A DNA stretch of 64,000 bases from Anaeramoeba flamelloides. Its lineage: Eukaryota > Metamonada > Anaeramoebidae. The notes beneath the pieces are model-generated. The model saw only the letters and a program-made list of their open reading frames with translations. It did not search any database and was not told where the DNA came from. Shown piece after piece: positions 11,389 to 24,430 of the stretch. The stretch spans positions 124,001 through 188,000 of the forward strand of contig JANTQA010000010.1 in the NCBI GenBank assembly GCA_027625915.1, given 5' to 3'. Positions within the stretch are counted from its first letter, which is position 1, and each line of letters starts with the position of its first letter. The position numbers and the translations under genes were made by a program.

Positions 11389-12205
11389 TAACATTCAATA
11401 ACAAGACATTATTTTTAACTCTGATGATAATACTAAATTTTTAGTGGGATTGTAAAAGTATTGAAGCTTTTTTAAATTGAGTCTTATTCATATATCTGAA
11501 TTGTTAAAAAAAACTTTTAACATATAAAAACAAAATTACATCAATTTCACCCATTTTTAAGAGATTCTGATTGTTTTTTAATTATTAAATTTTAAAAAAA
11601 GAAAAAATATAGTAATTCCTTTTTATAAATGGTTTTAAATACTAAAAACAACAAGAATCGATTTGATAAAAAAAAAAAATAATAATTGAACATATCAATG
11701 GAAATTAATTAATAGAAATTTTCAAATATTTTAAAATTTCCGAAAATCTTGACCTTATAGCCCAATGACCAATTAGGTATTATACACTTTTTTTTTTCAA
11801 TTCGAGAAAAAAAATTTACTTTCTTGGTTCAAAAATTTTTACAATTTTTTTTCTTTTTATTTTAGAAAAAATATATATGAGAAACCACCCAAGTATAAAA
11901 TTAAAAACTTTCCCAAAATAATTTTTTAAAAAATCTTTATAATTCAAAAAAAATAATAAATTCTTTTTAATTTGATTATTTTTAATTTATAATTAATAAC
12001 ACAATCTTAATTATTCCAGTACCTTAATAATAGCTCCATTGTTTAAAGTATCAATAGAATTTTATTTATTTTATAAAATTAAAAATATTTACAAACAAAG
12101 AAAACAATTTTCAATTAATTATAATTATAAAGAAAAAAAAATTATAAGATAGTATCCATAAACTGGTTTTGATAATAATAGTTCTTTGTTTATACTCTGA
12201 ATAAT

Positions 12206-12239
<34 letters not shown>

Positions 12240-12374
12240 CTAATCTTGTAAATTTCAATAAATTTAAAAAATATTGATAATAAAATAAATGATCAATTTT
12301 ATCCGGACAAAAGGATTATTCGAATTTTATTCCAAGTGGCTATTACTTTTATACCCACAGCACGAATTATAAAC

Positions 12375-12740
12375 TCAAAAGAATATTGAGTTAATAGATC
12401 TTGTTAAAATGTAAAATTTAGGTTGTTTTTGATGAAGGCAAAAAAAATTTATATTCCAAATCCAAAATTTTTCACTCAAAATTTTCGATTTCCAAAATTT
12501 TATTGGGAAAATATCACTTCACTTTATATTGAAGTATGTTAGAGTTGGTGGTGGGTGTATCAACCCATTTGAAAAGAAAGTGGAGTGACATTTTCCCAAT
12601 ATCAAAAAATAGCTTTTTATTTTTGCCTTGCTTTGTTTGGATTTTTCGAAAAGTTTTTTGATCAATAAATGATTTTTGTCAAAATCTTAAATTGCTAAAA
12701 ATTGGCAATATTTTGACTTTCCCTCAATTCACTATAATTT
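12375..12740 (+). repeat. Interspersed repeat C, copy 1
   Basis: It begins GAGTTAATAGATCTTGTTAA, contains an inner inverted pair (ATTGGGAAAATATCACTTCA / GGAGTGACATTTTCCCAAT) and ends with TTTTGATCAATAAATGATTT plus CTAAAAATTGGCAATATTTT. Parts recur at 50310-50370, inverted at 50680-50960, and at 51880-52200. Confidence 0.65.
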
Positions 12741-13428
12741 AAAGGTCTTAGTCTATTAACTGATTTGTATTTCAATACTCACAGATTATAAAATTCAGAT
12801 AGTCCTTCAATGATTAAATATTTCTTTTAATTATCTTGGATTTATAAAATAAGACTAATTATCAAATATTATTTGTTGATACAAACTCCGAGAAATTAAG
12901 AAAAAGTGAGATTTCTTCAAAAAATAAAACTATTTTTCCAATTTTTAATTTAATTTGATCCAAAAAAATAACAAAAAAGGATGGGATCTTTTTTACTTAA
13001 AATATAAACGAGAAAAATGAAATGTTTTTATAAAATGAAAAATCTCTTTCTTTAAAGTTGGTAACGCTTTTTGGTTGTCAACTTTAATTAAATCTCTGTG
13101 AAAATTGGTACTATATTACCTTTGGAAAAAATTAAAAAGAAGAGTTACTAATCCCTTAAGAACCTAATTAAAAATTAAAACTAATATTTAGTATGTACAT
13201 CTTGAAAATGTTTGGGTTATTAGATACAATCCACTTCAATGGTTCAATTGACTAATTTGAGAAATCTGAAAATTTATTTTTAATCAGAACCAAAAGGAAG
13301 AAAAAACAATTTCAACAACGATCTTATTTAATTTAGGATCTACCAAACCCTTAGAGTTTTTTTTTACTCCACCATAACATTTTTTACTCTTTTTTTACAT
13401 ATTTTTATTATTTTTATTTTATAAACTG
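12741..13428. promoter_or_regulatory. 5' flank of PSMD3, no motif assigned
   Basis: AT-rich DNA ending in a T-rich stretch (about 13355-13420) immediately before the ATG at 13429. No TATA or initiator element can be assigned with confidence. Confidence 0.3.
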
Positions 13429-16400
13429 ATGGAACAAACAATACTTAGTTCTAAAGACTTAATAACAATTCAAGATCTTAAAGAGCACTTATTACTTTTA
13501 CAAAAGTCTGTCAATGAAGATGAAAGCCGATACTTGGTAAGGGTCTTACGGAAACTAAGCATAACACGCAGAAGAATTACTCCTCAAATCCTTGCCAAAT
13601 TAATTGAGGAGTCTCTAAAAGAGGAAAGCAAAACAAAATCACTTTTGATTAAAATTTTCCCAAGCACACTTATTAAAGAAGAAAAAAAGGAAGAAGAAGA
13701 AAAAGAAATGCAAATTGAAATTGAAAAAGAAAAAGAAGAAGAGGAGGGAGAAGATGAAGAGAAAAGCCAAAAACAAAGAAATATAATTATTCAAGCCAAA
13801 TATCCTGAAGAAAAAGCTTACCTTCAATTATTGTCATTATTAGAATTATTTAAACTTAAAGACTATGAAAATGCAATGAAATTATGTGAATTTTCCATTG
13901 ACTTTATCGAAAAAAAGAATAGAAGAACTCTTGATTCTTTCTTGTCAAAAGTTTTTTTTTATTATTCAAGAATCAATGAGATTTTAGGTCACTCAAAACA
14001 AATCCGAAAGTAATAGCAAAACCCACTTTTATTTTTGAACATCAATAATTAAAAAAAAAACAAACAAACAAAAAAAGAATTAAAAACATAACAAAAAAAA
14101 AATCTTTTTCTTTTTTTTCTTTTTTCTCATCTTTTCTTTTCTTTTCTTTCACACACAACAATATTCACAAATAACTAATCAAATAAAAAAACAAACAAAC
14201 AAATTAAAAAGAAAATTACTTTCAGCTTATAGAACAAGTACTTTAAGACGTGACGTTTCAACACAAGCAGTTTTAATCAATTGTCTACTTCGTAATTATT
14301 TACAATCCAACCTCTACGATCAGGGTGATAAATTGATTTCAAAATCACAATTTCCTCCTAATTCTTTAAATAGTCAGCATGTTAGATACTTATATTATCT
14401 TGGAAGAATCAAAGCAATCCAATTAGATTATACAGAAAGTTTTAGGTGTTTAAGAGAAGCCAAAAGAAAAGCACCAAGAGCTGGTAAGTAATTTTCAATT
14501 TAATTTAGCCTTGTTTAAAAAAAAAGAAAAAAAAGAATCGGTGTCAAAATCAAAAAAAAAGAAAAAAAAATTCTTTCTTTCTATCTTTTTTTCAGAAAAC
14601 ACAAACTTCAAATCAAAGATTTTTTAACAATTCAATTTTTAACCCACTTTATTAATTTTTAATTTCGGTTGTTTATAATTCCATACCATTAAAACGTACA
14701 AATAAAATAAAAACCAAAACAAAAACAAAAACAAAAACAACAAACAAAACAATAAACAAAACAATAAACAAAACAAAAACAAACCAAACAAAAAATAAAA
14801 AAACAACAAAAAACGAAAAAAGGTGCAAGAGGATTTAGATTATCTGTAAACAAATTTTTATGTATTGTCCAACTTTTAACTGGAGAAATCCCAGAAATTG
14901 AATTATTTATGGAAAAAGATCTACAAAAATATCTTCAGCCTTATTTTGAATTAACGTCCGCAGTACGTACCGGTAATCTTGGCGATTTTAAAAAAGTTGT
15001 CTTAAGAGAAGCACAAGTATTTAAAGCAGATCAGACCTATTCACTTATTTTAAGATTAAGACAAAATGTAATTAAAACTGGTTTAAAAAAATTGAATTCA
15101 GCTTATTCAAAAATCTCTTTTGAAGACATTTCCAAAAAATTACAATTAGATTCTTCTGATTCTGTAGAATCAATTTGTTCAAAAGTAATTACATTTAATT
15201 TTTTTTTTTATTCCTTTTTGCTATTTTTTAGAAATATTTTTCCTTTTTTTAATCAACTTTTGAATTAATTTTTGGGTTTTTGTTTTTTTAAATTAAAATT
15301 ATGATTGTGTATTATTTCAGTTTCAAAATTTGGATAACTGATCCCAGGAAAAAACAAAATAAGTTTTTTATTTACTTTAAATTTCTGTTAAGCACAGCTT
15401 TTTGACAAAAAATATATTATTTCATTTCACTTTAGATTTTTAAATTGAAAGAATAAACAATCATATTTATTTCGGTATTTTTTTAAAAATAAAAACCCGA
15501 CTTGGGTTTAATTTTCCAAAAAATCAAAAATAAGGGAAAAAAAATAAAATAAAAGAACAAAAAACAGCAATTATTATTAATTTGTGTATACAAAAACAAA
15601 AGAAAAAAATTTATTAAAATTAAAAAAAAAGAATCGATCACTATTATGGCTGGGTTGATGAATAAAAATATCGAAATCAAAAACAAAAATTAAAGAATTT
15701 GAATCCATGGTTATGTGATTCCAATCTTAATTTTGTTTAAACATTTTCCAATCTCTTTTGATTTTTGAAATGTGGAATAATATACATCACCCTTAATGAA
15801 AAAAACACAAATTTATCAAAAAAACTTTGCATTTAAACATTATTTTTTAATGCTTTTGAGTACTTTTTTTTTTTTTATGATTTTGTCAGAATTAAAACTT
15901 TTTGAAAGTTTTCTGTTTTATTAAAATGAGGATTTTTTTGAAAAAAAAGAACTTTCCTTCACACCTCAACTTCTATGCCTCATTTAAAGGTTAAGTCCTC
16001 ACTTTATTAAAATATAAAACTTTTAAAAAGTTTTAATTCTTGACAAGGTTTTAACTTTTTTAAAAAAGAAAACTTCAAAAAAGTTTAAAAAAGTTCTCAG
16101 ATTTTTAAAACGGAGGTATTATTTTTTTTATTTGTAACATCTTTTCACCGCATACCAAGAAAAAAAAAAAAAAATCAATTATGATTTCAAAAATATTTTT
16201 CTTGAATATCCAAAAATAATTTACAGCCAGTTCCACTTTTAAGACACAAACTTTGAACAAAATTTAAGGTACAAAAAAAAAATCTCAAATTAAAGCACAT
16301 TTTTTGGGAATTTTTTTTTTTCACAAATTATTTAACTAGAATCCAAAATTTTGTGCCTTAATTTGTGATTTTTTATGTGTCTTAAATTTTGTTCAAAGTT

Positions 16401-18027
16401 TGTGTCTTAAAAGTGGAACTGACTGTAATAAATTTTATTTTAAATATGATAAAAACAAAAACTAAATCAATCTTCCATGGAAATCTATTTACACTCTTTA
16501 CATTCCTTTTGATTAGATTTTTTTTTTAAGAATCATAATCGATAGGAATAATGATTTGTTAAACTTATTTGAAAACACCTATTAGTACTTATTTTTTAAA
16601 ATCTTTATTTCTTTAATGATACAAAATCTATTGGATTTCCAGGCATTGTATTTTGGATAATCAATTGACTATTCATAAATATCCTTTAAAAAAAATAAGA
16701 AGAAGAAAAGGGAAATGAATTAAAAATCATAATGACTCAGCATTTAGGGATATAATCTTTAATAGTGTTACAAAAAGAAAAATATCGCTAATTTATTTTT
16801 AGGAAAGCTAATAATGTTATATATAAATTGTAATTTAAAAAAAAATAATTTTATCTCAAAAGTTCAATAAGGAAGAGACAAATTAATGCGAAACAATTTT
16901 AGTTTTTAAATGGCTTGTGAAGATCTTTTTTATTTTTTTCTCCTAATTGTGATACTTAATTTGGAAGATTGAATTAAAAATTCATCATTTAATAATTGGA
17001 AAATGAGAGTATATGTGAATCTTATTAGTATTATTTCTTTTAATAAACTTTTTTTTTTGTGAAAGGTGCCCAAAAAAATTTACAAATATTAATTATTGTT
17101 GAATAATTGACCTTGAAAGAACAAATAAAAAATAAGTTGAATAATACACACATTAGAAAAAACTTGATAGCTGTATGAAGTAAAACTAAAAAATCAATCC
17201 ATATATTTTCTTAAAAATAGAAAAACCCAAATTCTTACAAAACATATTGAGAAAAACAACAATGTTCATTTTGATCTCCAATTGAAAGATCAAAAGAAAT
17301 TTCCAATAGAAATTAATATGATTTTTATAAAATCAATTTAAAGTTTCAATAGCCTTAGAAATAACAGGTTTTTACTTTGTGACTATCTATCTTGCAATAA
17401 AAAAATAAAAAGCAAAACAATTACGTATCAAAAAAAAATCGAAAAAAAAGAAAAAATATGAAAAAAAATGATTTCAATTTTACAATTTTACAATTTCCAA
17501 AGAATTTTTTTCTTTTAATATCCTTACAAATCGATTAAGCATATTTAATTTATCCACTAAGACTGGGCCCCTTTTACTGGAAAAATAGTTTATAATCAAT
17601 TTATGCAACCTAATTTGATCTGAAAATACAAAATATTGAGATTAATAATTAAACCATTTTACTAATTATTCAAAAAATAAAAACAAAATAAATTATTTTA
17701 ATTTTACTCAAATAATTAAAGGCGATCTTTGATGGTGTTATTGATGCAATTATAAATCATGAGGAAAAATATATCAAATTTAAAGAAATGGGAGATTTAT
17801 ATTCAACACTCATCCCACAAAAGGCATTTGGGCAAAGAATTAAATTTTGTTTAAATATTCATAATATAGCTGTTAAAAATATGCGATTTCCAGAAGAACT
17901 CTTGAAAGAACAAGAAGAAATTGACACAGAAGAAGGAAAGGAACAATTAAAAGAATTGGAAAAAATGAGCACAAACAATGAAGAAGGAAAGGGTGACTTT
18001 GATCAAGGAGAACCAGGTAATTTGTAA
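13429..18027 (+). CDS. PSMD3: 26S proteasome regulatory subunit Rpn3 (PSMD3)
   Basis: Four exons, 13429-14009, 14212-14483, 14823-15184 and 17722-18027, join in phases 2, 1 and 0 to give 506 aa; animal PSMD3 is about 530. Rpn3 is a PCI-domain scaffold of the 19S lid, binding Rpn7, Rpn12 and Sem1. Exon 1 opens with [22 protein letters not shown]-type [10 protein letters not shown] and YYSRINEIL follow. Exon 2 restores [10 protein letters not shown] and [16 protein letters not shown]. Exon 3 holds [21 protein letters not shown] and [10 protein letters not shown]. The PCI winged-helix region spans the last splice ([17 protein letters not shown] / [14 protein letters not shown]), ending with [16 protein letters not shown]. 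An extra Glu/Lys-rich insert (about residues 84-125) is absent from animal proteins. The acidic C-tail is expected. CCAG/GTAATT just before the stop could be a donor to a tiny extra exon, but the length already fits. Confidence 0.96.
16224..16425. mobile_element. MITE family M1, intact-ended copy (202 bp) inside a PSMD3 intron
   Basis: TA, then CAGCCAGTTCCACTTTTAAG ... AAAAGTGGAACTGACTG, then TA. Inverted arms of about 85 bp. One of the best preserved copies. Confidence 0.9.
17225..17390 (-). repeat. Interspersed repeat F, inverted copy
   Basis: TTCCAATAGAAATTAATATG and TTTCAATAGCCTTAGAAAT are the reverse complement of blocks at 42235-42320; a related stretch lies at about 60390-60480. Confidence 0.5.
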
Positions 18028-20398
18028 TTTGAAAACAAATAAATTTGTCTCCTTGATGAACAAATGTTTTTAATTCTTTAATTTTTGAAAAAAAGAATGA
18101 AAAAAATTTGTTTAAAGATATATTTTTTTAAATTATTTTAATAATTTGATACACAGAATTCCAAAAGTAGATCAAATAAAAATTCTTTAATGATAAAATT
18201 TAGAAAGATAGTCAAAATTATTCAACAAAAAAAAAATCAATAAAGAAACAAAACAATTTTTTTTATAATTTAAATTCTTGTTTGAAATTATTTGATTTAG
18301 AATGCCTTTTCTTTCGAGTTTGGTGAATTTCTTGTTATTTATAAAATATTTTTTTTTTTTTTTTTTTGAGACTTTTTTTTTTTTGTGAAAGATTGTATGA
18401 GAAAAAAAAAGATCTTCAAAAAGACCAATAATCATTTAGAAATTTTTCGGTTGTTTTATGCCTTTTAAAATGAATCTTAATTATTCATAAAAAATCTTGT
18501 TGTTTACTTTTTTTTCATGAAAATTTAGTATTATAAAATCGGTAAGGCTCATTTAAAAATTTGTGACTCACCTTTTTTGAGTTTTTTGTGGTAAATTTCT
18601 AAAAATGTGATTATTTGCGATGGAATTATTTGCGAGAAAAATAATCGCAATTTTGTGATTCACTTTTTTTTTAAATTTTTGGTTTTATTTTTTTTTTAAT
18701 TTTCTAAAATATCAGGTTTTTATATATTTAGAATGATTTAAAAGTGAATGACAAATCAAATTGAATTATTAGTTGTTATTCTTGAATATTAAGGAAATAT
18801 ATATATATATATATATAGATATATATATTTATCAATTCATTATTTCAGTCCAGTCACAATTTTTGAAATGGATTTTATATTCTTTGAATAAAGTGGGATA
18901 CGAAATTGCTAAAAATATCTGAGTAAAAGTTAGATAAAGAAAGATATTCAAATTTTAAAAAAAATTCGTTATTATTTAATTTTATTAATGAAAATTCGAT
19001 AAATTATTGTTCTTATTAAGAGTTTTTTAATAAAGTACCAACGATTCGAAAACTTAAGTGAACAATAGATATAAAAGGAAATTATCAGGGAATAATATTT
19101 AATTAATTATAATAATATTTTCTTTGTTCTGCTATAAAATTATGATATATCAAATTAACTGTCATTATTCGTGCGAAGTTGAGAAAATTAGCAATATATT
19201 TTTCTTGATAGGCTGATATTTATAGCACCCAGAAAGAAAAATATTTTGCACCTTGTCTAAACAAAGAGTCAAATTATGGGAGTTATTATTTGTTGAAATA
19301 GTATGGATCGTCACTAAATAAAAAATTAATTATTAAAAAAAAAAATAGAAAAAATTTCTAAAAGTTTTTTATTCATTTTTTAGTAGATCATTAAAACTCA
19401 AAAAAAATTCAAATTCTAATAAAAGTCTAAAAGTAATTACTTCTCAACCAAAAAATTAACTTTTTCAAATTACAACATTTTTAAAAAGTTATTTTCTTCA
19501 TCACTTTTAAACCCTCAAAATAAATACCACTATCTGTTAATAACAACACCTTTTGAATTATTTTTTTTTTAATAAAAAACATACCTGGTTAATTAAGATC
19601 TAGAGAAAATTCACATTTCTTCTACCCATCTATCTCTTCATTTTTTTATGTTGAGAGACTTTATCGAAAAACTCAACCAATTATTTTTCAAAAAAACAAA
19701 AAAAGAAAAAAAACAGTAGAGTTCATAATCAGAAGAGTATTATCTAACAAAGATCTTTTTTCTGAAAATAACCAATAATAATATTCCTAGAAAAAAGGTC
19801 ATTGTTTATCTTTTTTTTTACTTAGGTTTCAAAAAGCAAATAACTTTCATATTAAATTGTGGAAAATTTATTTTTATTTTTATTTGTTCTTAAAAATTTT
19901 ATTGCGAAAATGACACCTCGTCTAGGAGAGTGAATAATCATTAATTTGATATTTCTGTCTAATATTATTTTTTCTTTGATTTATTTATTTTTACTTTCTT
20001 CCCACCCCCCTTTAAATATTATTTTGCCTGTTTACAACTTTAATATAGTAAATAAAAATAATTAATTTTTAATATATTAAATCTTGATCATTAAAAATTT
20101 AACTTAATTTGTAATAAAAAAAAATTGTTAATAAAAAGTAAATTCCTTATTTTATTACTCGATATTTTTTGGGTTTCAATTGACCAAGAAACAAAGAGAA
20201 ACATATTTAAAATATCTATTCTTTTTTTTTTTTTAAAAAAAAAAATAGATATCTTAATTTAAATTTTATTAGATGCATCTTGATCAATTTTTTTTTTTTT
20301 GGAAATAAGAACTTAAAAAACAAGACTCAAAATAAAATAAAACAGAAAAAAAAAAAAAAAAAATCCAAATAAATCTAAAGTTAAGACAATATTTAGTA
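18028..20398. other. Intergenic between convergent PSMD3 and TLDc genes
   Basis: No gene seen. It contains a hairpin-like stretch at about 18605-18665 (ATTATTTGCGA / AATAATCGCAA), an AT microsatellite at 18797-18830 and long A/T runs. The open stretch at 18187-18435 is poly-A/T driven. Confidence 0.55.
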
Positions 20399-21364
20399 TT
20401 ATCCAACAAATGAAAATATTTCAATTTTTGCAAGTGCAAAATCCCTTTTTTGGGCAAGTTCATCATTTTGGTAAGTTTCGCAATATTGGCTTGACCCATT
20501 AATAAAATCTTTTGAGATCCAAATTCCATAATTTGTTCTATAATATTTATAATCACAATAAGAAAGAGTAAAGAAGAAAGAAGAAGAAGAAAGAAGAAGG
20601 AAGAAGAAGAAAGAAGAAGAAAAAATAAAAAATTCATTAATATTGCGGATAAAAATGATTCTACAATTATTTTTGTAAAGATGAAATGATATTTACCCAC
20701 CACCAAAACTTAATGATTTATTTGTCGTTAAAATATAAAAATCATTTTTACCAGAAGAGCGAAACGTTTTAAATTCGGGATAAAATGTAAACATAAACCC
20801 ACGACTTGTACCATAGAAAGAATTGGATAGGTGTATCCTTGTGGGGTTAAAGATACCGAAAACGTCGTTATCCGTTGTCTGAATGATCATCAAGGAGGAA
20901 GAAATAGGATCCATGGATTGGTAAAAGGTATTAAAAGAAATCCCGTCATTTTCTGTGTTAAAAATCAACTTCCAATCTGATAATGATAATGATTTTGGTA
21001 ATTCTTGAAAGATTGTTTCAATATTTTCATTTGTTAAAATTTTTGAAATTCCATTAACTATTGAAGGTATAAAATCATCATCTAATTCTTTTGAAAGATC
21101 AATTTTCTCAACGAGTCGTGAATTATCTATTTTAATACTATCTTTACTCTTTTTTTTTGAAAAAAACTTTTTAATTGGTGAAGTTATTGATTTTTGTTCT
21201 TCAACTTTTCCTTTCTTCTTCTTTTGTCTTTCTTCAATTTGTTTTTGCTTTGTTTTCTGTTTTGTTATTTCATTTTTCCTCTTTGTTCCCTTTGTTGTGT
21301 TTGTTTGGTCGTTGTGTTTTTCCATTGTCTTTTTCTTTTCTTTTTTTTGAATTGTTTTGCTCAT
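20399..21364 (-). CDS. TLDc-domain protein (OXR1/NCOA7/TLDC family)
   Basis: Exons 20697-21364 and 20399-20537 join in phase 2 (donor GTAAAT, acceptor ATTATAG) to give 268 aa. TLDc proteins protect against oxidative stress, and several bind and regulate V-ATPase. Residues 1-75 are a Lys/Gln-rich low-complexity arm. From about residue 120 the TLDc fold is clear: LPKSLSLSDWKLIFNTENDG, SMDPISSSLMIIQT, DVFGIF, NSFYGTSRGFMFTFYP, FKTFRSSGKNDFYI. The splice rebuilds LSFGGGTNYGIWISKDFING, then SSQYCETYQNDELA and FALAKIEIFSF, the expected C-terminus. The intron is 159 nt with a GAA/GAAG purine run. The start is the ATG at 21364, but an OXR1-type N-terminal segment is encoded upstream at 25060-25462 on the same strand, so this may be the 3' part of a longer gene with a 3.7-kb intron. 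The only phase-compatible acceptor near the ATG (AGAAAAG) is poor. Confidence 0.92.
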
Positions 21365-21554
21365 TTCTTTTCTTTTTAAATTGTTTTCAAGTAGATGTGA
21401 AATGTTTTTATTAATTTTCTCAATTCTATTTCAAAATAATTATTATTTTTTTTTTTTTTTTGTTAGTAGGGTTGAATTATTAATAATAATAATAAAAAAA
21501 TTATGATGTTTATTATGATTTTTTTAAAAATGGGAAATTATTCAGGTAATTTGA

Positions 21555-21900
21555 TTGGTGAAATTTAAAAGCTACCATACAAACTTAAATTTGATGATAG
21601 CAAAGTTCATAAAATGTTATTTTTTTTCTACAAGTTGGAAGTTCCAAAAATATTTCACAATAATAAAATCTCAAAATTATTTATTTAAAACACAAAAATA
21701 TTCAAGTTATCCCTCAAGCTCAACAATTCTAAAATTCAGGACATTCACTAACTGCCTAAATAGATATTACTATATAATTAATAAAAATTCAAATAAATTT
21801 TGTCCTTTATGTTTAAAGTATAAACAGAGGAAATTATAGAAAATATTGATCATTTTTTATGGGTATGCCCTTACCTATGAAAAAGATAGATTAATTTATC
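21555..21900 (+). pseudogene. Decayed non-LTR retrotransposon (LINE) 3' end with Cys-His motif
   Basis: The frame gives FRTFTNCLNRYYYI and NKFCPLCLKYK. One base later, in the next frame, TEEIIENIDHFLWVCPYL follows. Together they make the C-x2-C...H-x4-C arrangement that closes many LINE ORF2 proteins. A frameshift and a stop separate the pieces, and no RT core is readable upstream. It lies just behind the TLDc gene on the opposite strand. Confidence 0.65.
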
Positions 21901-23484
21901 TCGATAAATTAAAAAGAAATAAATCTTAATGAAATAATTTTAAACTGTGAAAGTTTGAAAGTATTTTCATTAATTAATAATCGTGAAATCTAAGATTTAA
22001 CGCTTAAATTTCTGAAAGGGAATTTAATTCTTAAGGGTATCTAGAGTGTAATTTACACTTCTTCAATAATAAAAAAAAAAAATTATTATTTTTTTTTCAG
22101 ATCTTTTATGAATTTATTGCATTACTGTTTTTTTCTTTTGTAATCCAAATAAGTTCATCTATCAGCGTTTTTGAAATAATTAATTTTTTGGATGGTACTT
22201 GTAGTTTTTTTAAAAAAAAATCAAAAATGTTAGATATCTTCAGACATTTCATATAAACCAGAAAACTCTCTGGAAAAGTCTAAAAAATAACCTGTAGAGA
22301 ATTCCAGATAACCTTTTATAAATGGGATTTTTAAGCTCTTCTAAATTTTGGTAAAGAATCGATTCACTTATGGTCTGTATTAAGGGATTAGTGTCTATCA
22401 AGGAATCGATCTAAAAATAAAGTATGTTGCTATTGAATGAAAATCATATTAGTGCGCCCTATGGTTAAAATGTTTCTAAAAATTCGATTAGTCAAATAGT
22501 AAAAAAAGTTGTTCATATCAATTAAAAATAATCCATGTATTAAGAAACCATTCCAACAATTTCAGAAAATAATCTGTATTTCGCAGACAGATTTAAAGGT
22601 TGAGTCATCAGTTTTCAGACTCAAAAGTTGCAAAATGTCTTTCTTATATTTGTCGCAAAATTTCGATTAGTTGCTTCGAAAATTTTCGATTGTGATAAAA
22701 AAAAATCAATAATTAGTATCAATAGATTATTTTGACAAATTATTTTTACCTATTAGAAATATATTAACGTTTCAAATAGTTTCACAGAAAGGAAAAAAAG
22801 TCATCAATCTTTAGGTTTTTTTTCGTTACTATAAAGCTTGGAATTAAAAAAAATGAAAAAATAGTTACTTTTGGAGGTTCTAAGATTGACTTTTAAATTA
22901 TCGAAATACTGTGAATACTTTTATTTTGGTTTTTAAATTTGATAGTTATTGATTAAATATTGATTCTATTAAAAAATTAAAAAAATAGTTACTTTTCGAA
23001 GTTCTAAATATGAATTATTAAATACTGAAATAATATTAGTTTGTTTTTGTTCTTTAGATTGGGAAAAGTAATTTTGAAAAATAGCTTTCCAAAAGATAAA
23101 TTTCTAATAGTGATCCTTTGTAAAAAATCTAACTCTGTGTGCAAAAACCGATTTCTGAATTTTTTCAAAAAAATATGAAACATATGCTATTCTTCCACTT
23201 TTTTAGTAACCCCACTTAGAATAAACATTATTAGTTAATAAGAAATCTTTGATAAAAAATTATTTTTAAAGATAATTAACAATTTAAGATGGAAAATACA
23301 GTTTTCCAGGTTCTATTATTTTTCAAATTTAATAGTAAAAAATTTGAATTTTTTTTTTTTTCATACCTAAGAGATTAAATCATATTTTTAAAAGTATTTG
23401 AAATTTAATCAATATCTTTCAAATCGGGAATCAATTATTTTGACTATTATAGAATTATTTGTTCTTTTAAATTAAAAAAACTGC
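21901..23484. other. Intergenic, no gene seen
   Basis: AT-rich, no supported feature. The composition from about 22200 to 22700 is slightly less biased, but all frames are closed. Confidence 0.5.
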
Positions 23485-24075
23485 CGTTAGCTTTTCTTGA
23501 GTTTTCTGTTGATTTGTAAAATCAATAGATTCTCATTAGGTTTTTTTTGAGGTTTTCTATTTTATTTGTGAAATCTATTGATTTTCGTTGGGTTTTTTTG
23601 AGTTTTCTATTTATTTGTGAAGTGTTCTAGGTTTTTTTTACTTTTCGAAATAAACAGAAAATTTTAATAAATTTTCGGTTTATTTCAAAAATTAAAAAAA
23701 ACCTAACGAAAATCAATAGATTTTCGAAATAAAATAGAAAACCTCAAAAAAACCCAGAACACTTAACAGATAAAACAGAAAACCTCAAGAAAACAGACAT
23801 TATCTTTTCCAGAATTTAAAAGAATAGAGTAAAATCAAAGCACTCTTTACTCAATTCTTCTGAATTCTGGAAAAGCTAGACCCTTGATGGAACTTGACGG
23901 ACACTTTCGTTAGGTTTTTAGGGTTTGACAAGAATATAAAAAATCTTAAATTTTTCTTGATTTTTTTGAAGCCTGGAAAAATCATGACACTTTCACCAGG
24001 TTTTCCAGAATTCAAAATAATAGAGCAAAATGAAAGAATTACTCGATTCTTTTGAATTCTGGAAAACCTAGTAAA
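23485..24075. repeat. Fold-back array of repeat family B
   Basis: The arm at 23520-23640 (GAGGTTTTCTATTTTATTTG, CTATTGATTTTCGTTGGG) is answered by its inverse at 23695-23790. Two further hairpins follow: 23808-23876 (CCAGAATTTAAAAGAATAGA ... TTCTGAATTCTGG) and 23995-24070 (AGGTTTTCCAGAATTCAAAA ... TTTTGAATTCTGGAAAACCT). The same modules occur at 4430-5200. Confidence 0.8.
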
Positions 24076-24180
24076 CGGAATATTTATCATGAGAAATTTT
24101 TTTCTTATTTCAATTTTATTAGAAAGGTACAGCATTTTCAAAACTGTTAGTTATTCTCTATTAAAGTAAAGATCCTAAAG

Positions 24181-24430
24181 TTGAATTTAACTAAAATTCA
24201 TTGTACCGTTTATTTGGAATTTCTTACCCGAAAATTTTTACTCCATATTTCCGACGAGAGAGTTTTAAAAATTAAGGTACTATTAACAACAATAAATACA
24301 ATAGACTACAGAATTTGGGGTTATGGTACATTGATTGTATTGTGAATAAAGTCTATTATTGAAAAGATGAAATGCTTAATTAAAGTATTAGTTTTGTCAA
24401 ATTCCAAAATTTTCAATATTATTATTTAAT
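24181..24430 (+). repeat. Interspersed repeat E, copy without MITE
   Basis: It aligns with 45480-45886. Shared: GTTGAATTTAACTAAA-like start, AATTTCTTACCCGAAAATT, TATTAACA, TATTATTGAA, ATTAAAGTATTA. It keeps the short sequence GGTACTATTAACAAC at the point where the other copy carries an M2 MITE. Confidence 0.72.

Larger units (their letters stand above)
15185..17721 (+). other. 2.5-kb intron 3 of PSMD3
   Basis: GTAATT...TTAAAG. The flanking exons join inside the PCI domain with no missing residues, so this is one intron. It holds an M1 MITE (16224-16425) and a copy of repeat F (about 17225-17390). The other two introns are 202 and 339 nt. Confidence 0.88.
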
